64,000 nt of DNA from NCBI RefSeq assembly GCF_900105905.1, contig NZ_FNSV01000005.1:1922001-1986000 (forward strand), given 5' to 3'. The DNA is from Rhodococcus koreensis (GTDB lineage Bacteria; Actinomycetota; Actinomycetes; Mycobacteriales; Mycobacteriaceae). How positions within the stretch are numbered: the stretch's first letter is position 1; every line of letters starts with the position of its first letter. A program made the translations under genes and the position numbers. The notes below the pieces were generated by a model. It was not told the DNA's origin, did no database searches, and was given only the letters and a program-made list of their open reading frames with translations. Positions 1 through 41,277 of the stretch are shown here, one piece after another.

Positions 1-438
1 GCCGAGCGAATGCCCGATCATGTCGACCTGCGGAGCACCGGTGGCGGTGCGGACCAGCTCGACGAACCCGGCGAGCTGCCGAGCGGACTCCTCGATGTCG
101 GCGCCGCCGAACATGCGCATCATGTTGCCCTTGGTCAGACCGGCCGCCTGTCCGTAGTTGAGGGCGAAGACGCAGTAGCCGTCCGCGCTGAGCTCCGGAG
201 CGAGGTCCTTCCACGTCCCCACCATGCCGGTCCAGGTGCCGTGCACCAGCACGACGGGACGGGGGTGCGCCGCGGACGGCTTACAGCTCCAGTCGTTGGC
301 CCCGGGAAGCGCGGACGGATCGACCACGGGCGCGGGTTCCGCTTCCACGGGATCCGCTGCCGCCGGTGCCGCACTGCCCAGCATCACGATGCCTGCCAGC
401 ACGCACAACAGAGCCCTAGTGGCCGACGATATACGCAT
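1..438 (-). CDS. Secreted lipase/esterase, N-terminal part (runs off window)
   Basis: The 146 visible codons give a signal peptide (positive start, hydrophobic core, AAPAAA cleavage region near residue 28), then the alpha/beta-hydrolase fold of the Lipase_2 (EstA/LipA-like) family. The oxyanion-hole strand reads PVVLVHGTW near residue 60, and the nucleophile elbow VDMIGHSLG falls exactly on the window edge, so the catalytic serine is visible while the Asp and His lie outside. The protein should be exported and hydrolyse acyl esters. The ATG at 438 is chosen because it directly precedes the signal peptide. The gene is divergent from the aryl-amine operon, sharing about 230 bp of promoter DNA. 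Nothing in the sequence ties it to that pathway. Confidence 0.85.
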   Translation of the reverse strand, partial: MRISSATRALLCVLAGIVMLGSAAPAAADPVEAEPAPVVDPSALPGANDWSCKPSAAHPRPVVLVHGTWTGMVGTWKDLAPELSADGYCVFALNYGQAAGLTKGNMMRMFGGADIEESARQLAGFVELVRTATGAPQVDMIGHSLG

Positions 439-669
439 ATTCCTCGTATCCTGAGTGTGCGGAAATAGACTTCAGGTTACGTTAGCCAACCGTCCATCAA
501 AGTCTCAACCTGAGATCGAGACTCCCGGGGGTGATAACCCACCAGGTTCGTTTTCGGCCGATCGACCACGGCACTCCCGGCCATCCGGAAGGCTCATGGA
601 AACGAACCACCAACGACACACGATAGTCGGGATGAGAGAGCTACTGCCGATCGAGTGAGTGGGGCGATT

Positions 670-1119
670 ATGTACTTCTCCGTAGAACAGCGGAACGGCG
701 ACGATTCCGGAGAGCATACTGACGCCTCGGCGCAGCACGCACTCGAGAGTCTGCGCGCGGAACTCGACGCCGTCGACGCGACCCTGCTCGAGGCGGTCCG
801 GCAGCGGTTGGAAGTGTGCCTGCGGATCGGCGAACTGAAGCGCCGCGAGCACATCGCCATGATGCAGCCGGGACGGATCCACATCGTCCACGAACGGGCG
901 CGCCAGTACGCCGACAGCCACTCCCTCTCCCCGGAGTTCTTCGATTCGCTCTACGACCTCCTCATCGCCGAGACGTGCCGGCTCGAGGACCTCGTGATCA
1001 ACGCGGAGACCGTCGACGAGGCTCCCCGCCACAATGGCAACCACAACGGCAGCCACAGCCACGCCGGCAACCACCAGGTTCGCCACAGTTCCGTGCCGTC
1101 TGCGAATGTCGAGTCGTGA
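670..1119 (+). CDS. papB: Chorismate-mutase-like 4-amino-4-deoxychorismate mutase (PapB/CmlD type)
   Basis: The 149-residue protein carries an AroQ-type all-helical mutase domain: the LRAELDAVDATLLEAVRQR helix, then IGELKRRE and a PGRIHIVHERAR segment holding the basic residues that bind the substrate carboxylates. In PapB-type enzymes this fold rearranges 4-amino-4-deoxychorismate to 4-amino-4-deoxyprephenate. That choice over plain chorismate mutase rests on the next gene, an aminodeoxychorismate synthase whose ATG overlaps this stop (ATGA). The ATG at 670 is preferred because GGGG lies five bases upstream; an in-frame GTG at 655 lacks a Shine-Dalgarno sequence. The C-terminus from about nucleotide 1027 is an odd His/Asn/Gly-rich tail not needed by the fold. 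First gene of a tightly coupled operon. Confidence 0.8.
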   Translation: MYFSVEQRNGDDSGEHTDASAQHALESLRAELDAVDATLLEAVRQRLEVCLRIGELKRREHIAMMQPGRIHIVHERARQYADSHSLSPEFFDSLYDLLIAETCRLEDLVINAETVDEAPRHNGNHNGSHSHAGNHQVRHSSVPSANVES

Positions 1120-3191
1120 TGAGTACCCGGACGCTGCTGGTCGACAATTACGACTCCTTCACCTACAACCTGTTCACCCTGCTGGCCGAGGTGAACGGGG
1201 AACCGCCGACGGTCGTGCACAACGACGTGGAGTGGGGTTCGATCCCCTGGTCCGACTTCGACAACATCGTCATCTCCCCCGGCCCCGGCCGGCCGGACCG
1301 GAAACGCGACTTCGGGATCAGTGCCCGCATCATCAGGGAAACCGAACTCCCCGTGCTCGGCGTGTGCCTCGGCCACCAGGGGCTGTGCCAGCTGTTCGGG
1401 GGCAAGGTGGTGCTCGCGCCCGAACCGATGCACGGCCGCGTGTCCCTCGTCGACCACGACGGTTCCGAACTCTTCGCCGGCATTCCGTCGCCGTTCCCGA
1501 CGGTTCGCTACCACTCGCTGATCGTCGAGGATCTCCCCGGCGACCTCGAGGCCACCGCCTGGACGGCCGACGGACTCCTGATGGGCGTGCGGCACCGCAC
1601 CCGCCCGCTGTGGGGAGTCCAGTTCCATCCCGAATCGATCAGCACCGCCTTCGGCCACGAACTGCTCGCGAACTTCCGCGACCTCACGCAGACGCATTCC
1701 GGGACACCCACGCACGGTTCCCTGCTCAGAATCCCGATCCCCCACGCGCCGTACGTGGTCCAGCAGGTGCGGGTCGACCACGAAGTCGACCCCCGCACCA
1801 CGTTCGAGGATCTGTTCGCGTCCGGACCCAACGCGTTCTGGCTCGACGGGACGTCGGCGTCGGAACCGACTTCGCGTTTCACGATCATGGGCAACTGTTC
1901 CGGTCCGCGCGCCGAATACATCACGTACGACGTCAGCGAAGCGATCGTCCGGATCACGCGCGAGGGGTTACCGGTCGAACAGGTGCACGCACCGTTCTTC
2001 GACTACCTCGAACGGCAACTGCAGGCACGGTCGGTGCCCGGACTCCCGGGTGTGCCGTTCGGCCTCGGCTACGTGGGATACCTCGGCTACGAGTTGAAGG
2101 CCGAGACCGGCGGAACGGCGGCACACAAGTCGCCCACCCCGGACGCCGCGCTGGTGTTCGCGGACCGCGCCGTGGTCATCGACCATTCGAACGAGCGCAC
2201 GTACGCGCTGTGCCTGAGCGATCACCAGGACGATCCGGAGTTGCGCCGCTGGCTCGACGAGATGGAGGCGGCGCTGCACCGGCTGGCCGAGCCGGACCAG
2301 CCGCCGACCGCGGTGCCGCCGATCCGGAAACCGGAATCCGCCGAACTCGCCCTGCGGCACGACCACGACAAGTACCTCGACCACATCGCGACGTCGCTCG
2401 GCGAGATCCGGACCGGCGAGTCCTACGAGGTGTGCCTGACCAACATGGCGACGGTGGACCAGTCGATCGATCCCCTGCACACGTTCGAACTGCTGCGCTC
2501 CATCAGCCCCACTCCGTACAGCGCGTACCTCCAGTTCGCCGGACTGTCCGTTCTCAGCGCCTCCCCCGAACGGTTCCTGCGGATCGGCGCGGACCGGGTG
2601 GTGGAGTCCAAACCCATCAAGGGGACCCGTCCGCGCGGTGCCACCCCCGCCAAGGACGCGGCGCTGCGGCAGGATCTGCTCGACAGCGAGAAGGATCGCG
2701 CCGAGAACCTGATGATCGTCGATCTGACGCGGAACGATCTGGCCCGGGTGTGCGTTCCCGGCTCGGTGCACGTTCCGAAGCTGTTCGACGTCGAAACGTA
2801 CGCGGCCGTGCATCAACTCGTGTCGACCGTGCGCGGAACCCTCAGCGCCGACGCCTCCGTCGTCGAGTGTGTCCGGGCCGCCTTCCCCGGCGGATCGATG
2901 ACGGGCGCCCCGAAGATCCGGACGATGGAGATCATCGACCGGCTCGAGTCCGGGCCGCGCGGTGTGTATTCCGGTTCGATCGGCTACTTCTCGCTGACGG
3001 GGACGGCCGACCTGTCCATCGTCATCCGGACGATCGTTGCCACGGACACCGAGGTGACATTCGGCATCGGCGGTGCGATCACTGCGCTGTCGGACCCGGA
3101 GGAAGAGTTCGACGAGGCAATGGTCAAGGCCGCCACCATGTTGCGGGCGCTGTCCGTGACGGCAGACCGGCCGAACGAGATCGGGCAGTGA
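1119..3191 (+). CDS. papA: Fused 4-amino-4-deoxychorismate synthase (PabA-PabB)
   Basis: A 690-residue fusion. The N-terminal ~200 residues are a class I glutamine amidotransferase (VDNYDSFTYN; nucleophile Cys83 in GVCLGHQG; HPES with the catalytic His-Glu), supplying ammonia. The C-terminal ~450 residues are a chorismate-binding domain (SYEVCLTN, IKGTRPRG, GGSMTGAPK). Lys501 in PIKGT is the residue that separates aminodeoxychorismate synthases (Lys) from anthranilate synthases (Ala in PIAGT). It converts chorismate plus glutamine to 4-amino-4-deoxychorismate in the cytosol. The start overlaps the mutase stop and the stop overlaps the dehydrogenase start (GTGA). No ADC lyase gene accompanies it; the mutase and dehydrogenase do, so it probably feeds 4-aminophenylalanine rather than folate. 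Fused synthases of this kind occur in the pristinamycin and chloramphenicol pathways. Confidence 0.92.
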   Translation: MSTRTLLVDNYDSFTYNLFTLLAEVNGEPPTVVHNDVEWGSIPWSDFDNIVISPGPGRPDRKRDFGISARIIRETELPVLGVCLGHQGLCQLFGGKVVLAPEPMHGRVSLVDHDGSELFAGIPSPFPTVRYHSLIVEDLPGDLEATAWTADGLLMGVRHRTRPLWGVQFHPESISTAFGHELLANFRDLTQTHSGTPTHGSLLRIPIPHAPYVVQQVRVDHEVDPRTTFEDLFASGPNAFWLDGTSASEPTSRFTIMGNCSGPRAEYITYDVSEAIVRITREGLPVEQVHAPFFDYLERQLQARSVPGLPGVPFGLGYVGYLGYELKAETGGTAAHKSPTPDAALVFADRAVVIDHSNERTYALCLSDHQDDPELRRWLDEMEAALHRLAEPDQPPTAVPPIRKPESAELALRHDHDKYLDHIATSLGEIRTGESYEVCLTNMATVDQSIDPLHTFELLRSISPTPYSAYLQFAGLSVLSASPERFLRIGADRVVESKPIKGTRPRGATPAKDAALRQDLLDSEKDRAENLMIVDLTRNDLARVCVPGSVHVPKLFDVETYAAVHQLVSTVRGTLSADASVVECVRAAFPGGSMTGAPKIRTMEIIDRLESGPRGVYSGSIGYFSLTGTADLSIVIRTIVATDTEVTFGIGGAITALSDPEEEFDEAMVKAATMLRALSVTADRPNEIGQ

Positions 3192-4108
3192 ACGCCCCGG
3201 CCGCATCCGCCAGGACCGTCGCACTGATCGGCGGTTCGGGCGATGTCGGCCGGATGCTCGCAACCCGGCTCCGCACCGACGGAAACACGGTGCGCACCAT
3301 TGATATCCGGTTCACCGACCGGTCCGACTCGGATCAGATGGAGGGCGACGTCACCGACCCGACGCCGGAAATGCGGGCGGTGGTGCAGAACGCCGATGCG
3401 GTGATCCTCGCGATACCCGAAAGCGTCGCGCTGGAGTCGATTCCGTTCGTCGTCGCGGAGTTGCGCGAGCAGGCCCTGCTGGTCGACACGCTGTCCGTGA
3501 AATCTCGATTCGATGCGGCCCTGCGGGAGAGCGCACTGCGGGGCGGCGCGGTGGGCATCAACCCGATGTTCGCGCCGTCCCTCGGACCGGAGGGCCGCCC
3601 CGTCGCGGCCGTGACCTACCGGGACGGCGCCGGGGTCGAATGGTTCCTGTCCGCACTGTCCGGCTGGGGATCCTCGGTGGTCCGCCTGGACGCCGAACAC
3701 CACGACCGGCTCACGGCAGCGACCCAGGCACTGACACACGCCGGCGTCCTCGCTTTCGGCCTCGCTCTCGCGGAACTCGGTGTCGACGGCGCCGAACTCA
3801 CCGCGGTGGGCACCCCTCCGCATCTCGTCTCGCTCGCGCTCCTCGCACGGGTCGGCGGCGGCGTCCCGGAGGTCTACCACGACATCCAGGCCGGCAATCC
3901 CTTCGCCGGCGACGCCCGCCGCGCGCTCGCCGCCGCGCTCGCCACGCTCACCGACACCGTCGAGCAGGGTTCGGAAGACGATTTCGCCGCGCTCATGTCC
4001 CGCGCGACGTCCCCCCTCGGCGACCGGAACGAACCCCTCGCCCGGCTGTGCGCCGACCTCTTCACCGATCTCGTTCACCGACAGCCGCGGAACGGAGATA
4101 CGTCATGA
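3188..4108 (+). CDS. papC: 4-amino-4-deoxyprephenate dehydrogenase (TyrA-like, PapC type)
   Basis: A 306-residue prephenate-dehydrogenase-like protein. A Rossmann motif (VALIGGSGDVG, residues 11-21) binds NAD(P), followed by NADAVILAIPESVALE and a helical TyrA dimerisation region. The family oxidatively decarboxylates prephenate; the preceding ADC synthase and mutase indicate 4-amino-4-deoxyprephenate as substrate and 4-aminophenylpyruvate as product. The start is GTG at 3188, overlapping the ADC synthase stop; the stop overlaps the N-oxygenase ATG, so the four proteins are translationally coupled. No aminotransferase follows, so conversion to 4-aminophenylalanine would need a housekeeping aromatic transaminase. 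A plain prephenate dehydrogenase cannot be excluded by sequence alone. Confidence 0.8.
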   Translation: MNAPAASARTVALIGGSGDVGRMLATRLRTDGNTVRTIDIRFTDRSDSDQMEGDVTDPTPEMRAVVQNADAVILAIPESVALESIPFVVAELREQALLVDTLSVKSRFDAALRESALRGGAVGINPMFAPSLGPEGRPVAAVTYRDGAGVEWFLSALSGWGSSVVRLDAEHHDRLTAATQALTHAGVLAFGLALAELGVDGAELTAVGTPPHLVSLALLARVGGGVPEVYHDIQAGNPFAGDARRALAAALATLTDTVEQGSEDDFAALMSRATSPLGDRNEPLARLCADLFTDLVHRQPRNGDTS

Positions 4109-5064
4109 CGACCCGGAACTTTCCCTCGCTCCCGGAGTACGACCCGTCCGATCCGGTGGAGAGTGCCGTCGTGACGCGGCTCGCCCGCAACTGGGGGCAG
4201 CGGGCGACCGTGAAGAAGCCGGAACCGGACCTCGACGCGCTGTTCGACCTCGGCAAGCAGGACTACCCGAACGAGTTGCTGCCGTTCGCCGATCACGACC
4301 GGTTCCTCCGCATGGGCGGCGAGCAACGGAACCAGCTGCGGGCGTGGGCCTGGATCGCGTTCAACAAGAACGTCATGGACATCGAGCAGTACGTGGTCAA
4401 TCCCGGGTTCGACCTCGTCGCGCACGACGCCCTCGACACCGGGCTCGGAGACACGTTCGCCGTGGCCGTCCACCAGGCGATGGTGGACGAGCAGTACCAC
4501 ACCCTCATGCACCTGAACGCGAGCGCGGTCACGCGCCGTCAACGCGGTTGGGCGATGCCCAATAACGCCCTGCCCGACGTCCTGACGTTGCGCCGCCAGC
4601 GCGCGGCGACGACCGAGGCCGCCGACCCGAGGCAGCGGGCGATCACGACGTTCGCCTTCATGACCGTGGCGGAGATCTCGATCAGCTCCTACCTCGACCT
4701 GATCTCCGAGAACGACGTCATCCAGCCGGTCAACCGGGCGACGGTCCGGCTGCACAATCGCGACGAGTACTGTCACGCCTCGATCGCCGACGACATCGCG
4801 GGCGTCGTCTACGACACCCTGAACCCCGGCGACCGGCGGCTCTTCCTCGACCGGCTGGTCGACGCGATGACCGCCTTCAGCAGCAACGACTACTCGACCT
4901 GGCACACCATCGTCGACATTCTGGACCTCGAGGGCGGTCAGGCGATGATCGACGACGCCGAACACGACACCCGGCGATCCGCGCTGGTCCAGGATTTCGG
5001 TGGCATCCACAAACTGTGCAAGCACCTCGGGGTCGCGGGCGAGATGTCCTACGAGTGGGCCTGA
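4105..5064 (+). CDS. AurF-type di-iron aryl-amine N-oxygenase
   Basis: A 319-residue ferritin-like oxygenase. The seven ligands of the AurF di-iron centre can all be placed: Glu94 (MDIEQY), Glu129 and His132 (DEQYH), Glu190 (VAEIS), His217, Glu221 and His224 (HNRDEYCH). Their spacing tracks AurF (E101, E136, H139, E196, H223, E227, H230) with a constant offset of 6-7, so the enzyme should be active. AurF, CmlI (chloramphenicol) and ObaC (obafluorin) oxidise aryl amines stepwise to nitro groups. After 4-aminophenylpyruvate genes, the likely substrate is that acid, 4-aminophenylalanine or a peptide bearing it. The ATG overlaps the previous stop, with GGAG seven bases upstream. The exact substrate and final oxidation state are not readable from sequence. 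Confidence 0.88.
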   Translation: MTTRNFPSLPEYDPSDPVESAVVTRLARNWGQRATVKKPEPDLDALFDLGKQDYPNELLPFADHDRFLRMGGEQRNQLRAWAWIAFNKNVMDIEQYVVNPGFDLVAHDALDTGLGDTFAVAVHQAMVDEQYHTLMHLNASAVTRRQRGWAMPNNALPDVLTLRRQRAATTEAADPRQRAITTFAFMTVAEISISSYLDLISENDVIQPVNRATVRLHNRDEYCHASIADDIAGVVYDTLNPGDRRLFLDRLVDAMTAFSSNDYSTWHTIVDILDLEGGQAMIDDAEHDTRRSALVQDFGGIHKLCKHLGVAGEMSYEWA

Positions 5065-5112
5065 CGTCGCGGGGAAGCCGCCCGATTTCCGTGACAGCCG
5101 CTCCCGTCCGGT

Positions 5113-5139
5113 TGTCACAGAACGGCGGGGCCCGGTGTC
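5113..5139 (+). promoter_or_regulatory. Candidate ECF41 sigma-factor promoter
   Basis: TGTCACA at 5113-5119, then exactly 16 bases, then TGTC at 5136-5139. The published ECF41 promoter consensus is TGTCACA-N16-CGTC, so only one position differs. It lies 38 bases before the ATG of the ECF41 gene, implying autoregulation and a transcript start separate from the aryl-amine operon. Confidence 0.7.
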
Positions 5140-5177
5140 TGGTGTGTGACACCGTCGAGAACGAAGAGGAGCCAGCC

Positions 5178-6113
5178 ATGGCCGGCACGTCGCAGACCAC
5201 GCCCGACGATCGCGGCGGGAGCACGGATGCCCGTTCCGATCCCGCCACCGAGGCGTTCGTCGCCCACCGCAATCTGCTGTTCACCGTCGCCTACGAGATG
5301 CTCGGCTCGGCCGCCGACGCGGAGGACATCCTGCAGGAGACGTGGCTGCGGTGGGCGGGCGTCGATCTGGGCACGGTGCGGAATCAGCGGGCGTACCTAG
5401 TGCGGATCACCACCCGCCAGGCGCTGGTCCGGCTGCGCACGGTCGGCAGGCGCAGGGAGTCCTACGTCGGCCCCTGGCTACCGGAGCCGCTGTTGACCGC
5501 CCCCGACGTGGCCGAGGACGTCGAGTTGGCCGACAGCGTGTCGATGGCGATGATGCTGGTGCTGGAGACGCTCGCACCGACCGAGCGGGCGGTGTTCGTG
5601 CTCCGTGAGGTGTTCGCTCTGGAGTACGGGGAGATCGCGGCCGCCGTCGACAAGAGCACGGACGCCGTCCGTCAGATCGCGCACCGGGCGCGGACCCACG
5701 TCGCTGCGCGCCGGCCGCGGGGCGTCGTCTCCCCGGCCGAGTCACGGGATGCGCTCGACGCGTTCAAACGGGCGCTCGAGACGGGCGACCTGCAGAGCCT
5801 GCTCGACCAGCTCGCACCGGACGTCGTCCTCCTCGGTGACGGCGGCGGAGTCAAGCAGGCCGTGCTGCGGCCCATCGTCGGGGCCGACAAGGTGGGCCGC
5901 CTGCTCGCGGCCGGCCTGCCCCGGATCGGCGGCGAGGTATCGGTCGAGCCCGTGCAGATGAACGGCTCCCCCGCGCTGATCGTCCGGCTCGACGGGGAGA
6001 TCGACGACGTCGTGGCGGTGCGGATGGACGACGGCAAGATCACCGGGCTCTACATCGTGCGCAACCCCGAGAAACTGTCGCGGGTCGAGCGGGAAACCGC
6101 GGTGAGCCGCTGA
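5178..6113 (+). CDS. ECF41-family RNA polymerase sigma factor with SnoaL-like C-terminal domain
   Basis: A 311-residue protein. Sigma region 2 (residues ~26-90, with DAEDILQETWLRW) and region 4 (~125-180, helix-turn-helix around GEIAAAVDKSTDAVRQIAHRAR) are followed by a SnoaL/NTF2-like extension. The ECF41 signatures are present: WLPEP at 100-104 in the interdomain linker, DGGGVK at 221-226 (usual form DGGGK) and NPEKL at 296-300 (usual NPDKL). In this group the fused C-terminal domain, rather than an anti-sigma factor, controls activity. The usual partner, a carboxymuconolactone-decarboxylase-like or oxidoreductase gene, is not adjacent; the gene sits between the N-oxygenase and the 3' end of the NRPS. 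The ATG is chosen for its strong GAGGAG Shine-Dalgarno sequence. It may control the cluster, but only its own promoter shows the motif clearly. Confidence 0.9.
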   Translation: MAGTSQTTPDDRGGSTDARSDPATEAFVAHRNLLFTVAYEMLGSAADAEDILQETWLRWAGVDLGTVRNQRAYLVRITTRQALVRLRTVGRRRESYVGPWLPEPLLTAPDVAEDVELADSVSMAMMLVLETLAPTERAVFVLREVFALEYGEIAAAVDKSTDAVRQIAHRARTHVAARRPRGVVSPAESRDALDAFKRALETGDLQSLLDQLAPDVVLLGDGGGVKQAVLRPIVGADKVGRLLAAGLPRIGGEVSVEPVQMNGSPALIVRLDGEIDDVVAVRMDDGKITGLYIVRNPEKLSRVERETAVSR

Positions 6114-6135
6114 GGCGGACCCCTGAACTGACGAT

Positions 6136-6174
6136 GCCCATGGTGGGAAGGCGCGGAGCCTTCCCACCACGGGC
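6136..6174. terminator. Bidirectional hairpin terminator between sigma factor and NRPS
   Basis: Arms 6136-6152 and 6158-6174 pair over 17 positions with one mismatch around a 5-base loop (core GGTGGGAAGGC / GCCTTCCCACC). It lies between two convergent genes whose stops are at 6113 and 6184. There is no T-tract, as is common in actinobacteria. It should end transcripts from both sides. Confidence 0.75.
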
Positions 6175-6183
6175 GCTCGGAGA

Positions 6184-40038
<33,855 letters not shown>

Positions 40039-41277
40039 GGGTTACTCCGTTCTCGAACGCGTGGCGACTGCCGCCTGTGTCTTTGGTGATTCGTAGCTCT
40101 CGGTCCCACGGACTGCGCCGTGGGCCGGTCTTCCGATGAACGCCATCACATGAACGGGCCTTGCCGGTTCGAAGCATCTCGCGGAACAGGGACGTGCCGA
40201 GCGCGGGAGGACCTGCACTGATCGAAGAGTTCCACCACACTCGGAGTCGATGTCAGACGATCGTCCGAAACCCGATTGCCTGCGACGCCGAACACTCCAA
40301 GGCCCTTACATCCCGACCTACTTGCGGTGAGCGGGTTCATACGTGGCTCCGTTCTCTCATCGATCCAACAAGCGGCCACCCAATCGGTGCTCGTCATCCT
40401 CCGAGTCGAGAGCCGAGTCTACGGCCCTGGTGAAGGAACGAAACATCGTCGCGATCATCGCTCCGGCCTCCTCTCGCTCGGTGGTGACATTTTCGGTTCG
40501 TACGGTTCCGCGGCAACGCCGGGAATTACATCGGTGTCAGATCCAGTACCGTTACCGGCGCTGCTGTGACGTACCCAACCCTCGATACTTCCAGAACCAG
40601 GCCTGAATTCGATCTTCGACGCGCTCATATTCAACAGGCAGAACCACATTCCGGGCGCCGTGTCCAACCGGAACGCGGATACCGTACCGAGAGTCGGAAT
40701 TTCGCTAGGTGTACAACTGTCGTATCCAGTTTCATGTTCCGCCTCCCGACTGTCCTCCATGCACGGTGCAGCCGATCAGGTGATCGACCGCGGCGTTGAA
40801 CACCCACTGCCCCCCGCGACCGCAGTTTTTGCCAACCACCGTGTCTACCAAAGCCCCGAGCAGGTCTCAAAACGACGAGCACCCGAGGTTGCGCGCGGGG
40901 AATAACCGACCAGGTCCGTCGCCCGTCCATATCGAGCGGACTACTGGACGCCCGACCACTGCGCTGTGCGCATCCAGGTCGGGGCAGATCGCCCGCTGAC
41001 CTGCCACGGAGAAGCGCAGGCACTACCGCGGCGAGGACGGGCGAACCAGCGAGATCGCGGCCGCATCCCAGCATCTGGAACGCGCTCCCGAAACGCTGCA
41101 CCCCGGGTGTCCGATTAGTCGCATTTGCTGCGGCGCGACCAATCGGAGGCGGGCGGGAGATATCTCACATTCGCGGATACCCGGCCGTCGGCAGGTCGAT
41201 CTCTCTCAGCCAGTAACAAAGGTAAACCTAACCTAATTGTTGGCGCCCAACGACACTGAGATCGGCGGAGTCGCTGC
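40039..41277. other. 1.24 kb intergenic region upstream of the NRPS, no supportable gene
   Basis: Open frames here are short, show no recognisable family and have poor codon bias. I looked on both strands for an MbtH-like protein, the usual NRPS partner, and did not find one. The stretch holds an iron-box-like palindrome (41218-41236) and a 7-bp hairpin (CCCACGG/CCGTGGG, 40105-40124) about 65 bases before the NRPS start codon. The rest is unexplained. Confidence 0.6.
41218..41236 (-). promoter_or_regulatory. IdeR/DtxR-type iron box candidate
   Basis: AAAGGTAAACCTAACCTAA matches the 19-bp consensus TTAGGTTAGSCTAACCTAA at 15 positions, with one half-site perfect. It lies beyond the 3' end of the acetoacetyl-CoA synthetase gene and points toward the NRPS, 1.18 kb ahead of it; no gene starts closer on that strand. 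Iron-dependent repression of an NRPS promoter is possible but unproven. Confidence 0.5.

Noticed and set aside
472..490. Iron-box-like sequence before the aryl-amine operon (13/19)
   Set aside because: Matches this weak are expected by chance several times in a window of this size. It is mentioned only beside the better site at 41218; not called as a feature.
505..1086. 193-codon minus-strand frame across the mutase gene
   Set aside because: It is antisense to a gene with a clear AroQ fold and tight coupling to the next gene; its own translation has no family features.
40631..41101. 156-codon minus-strand frame in the gap upstream of the NRPS
   Set aside because: Arg/Gly/Ser-rich, no domain, no Shine-Dalgarno sequence, and composition like a shadow frame. 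It does not resemble MbtH or any NRPS accessory protein.
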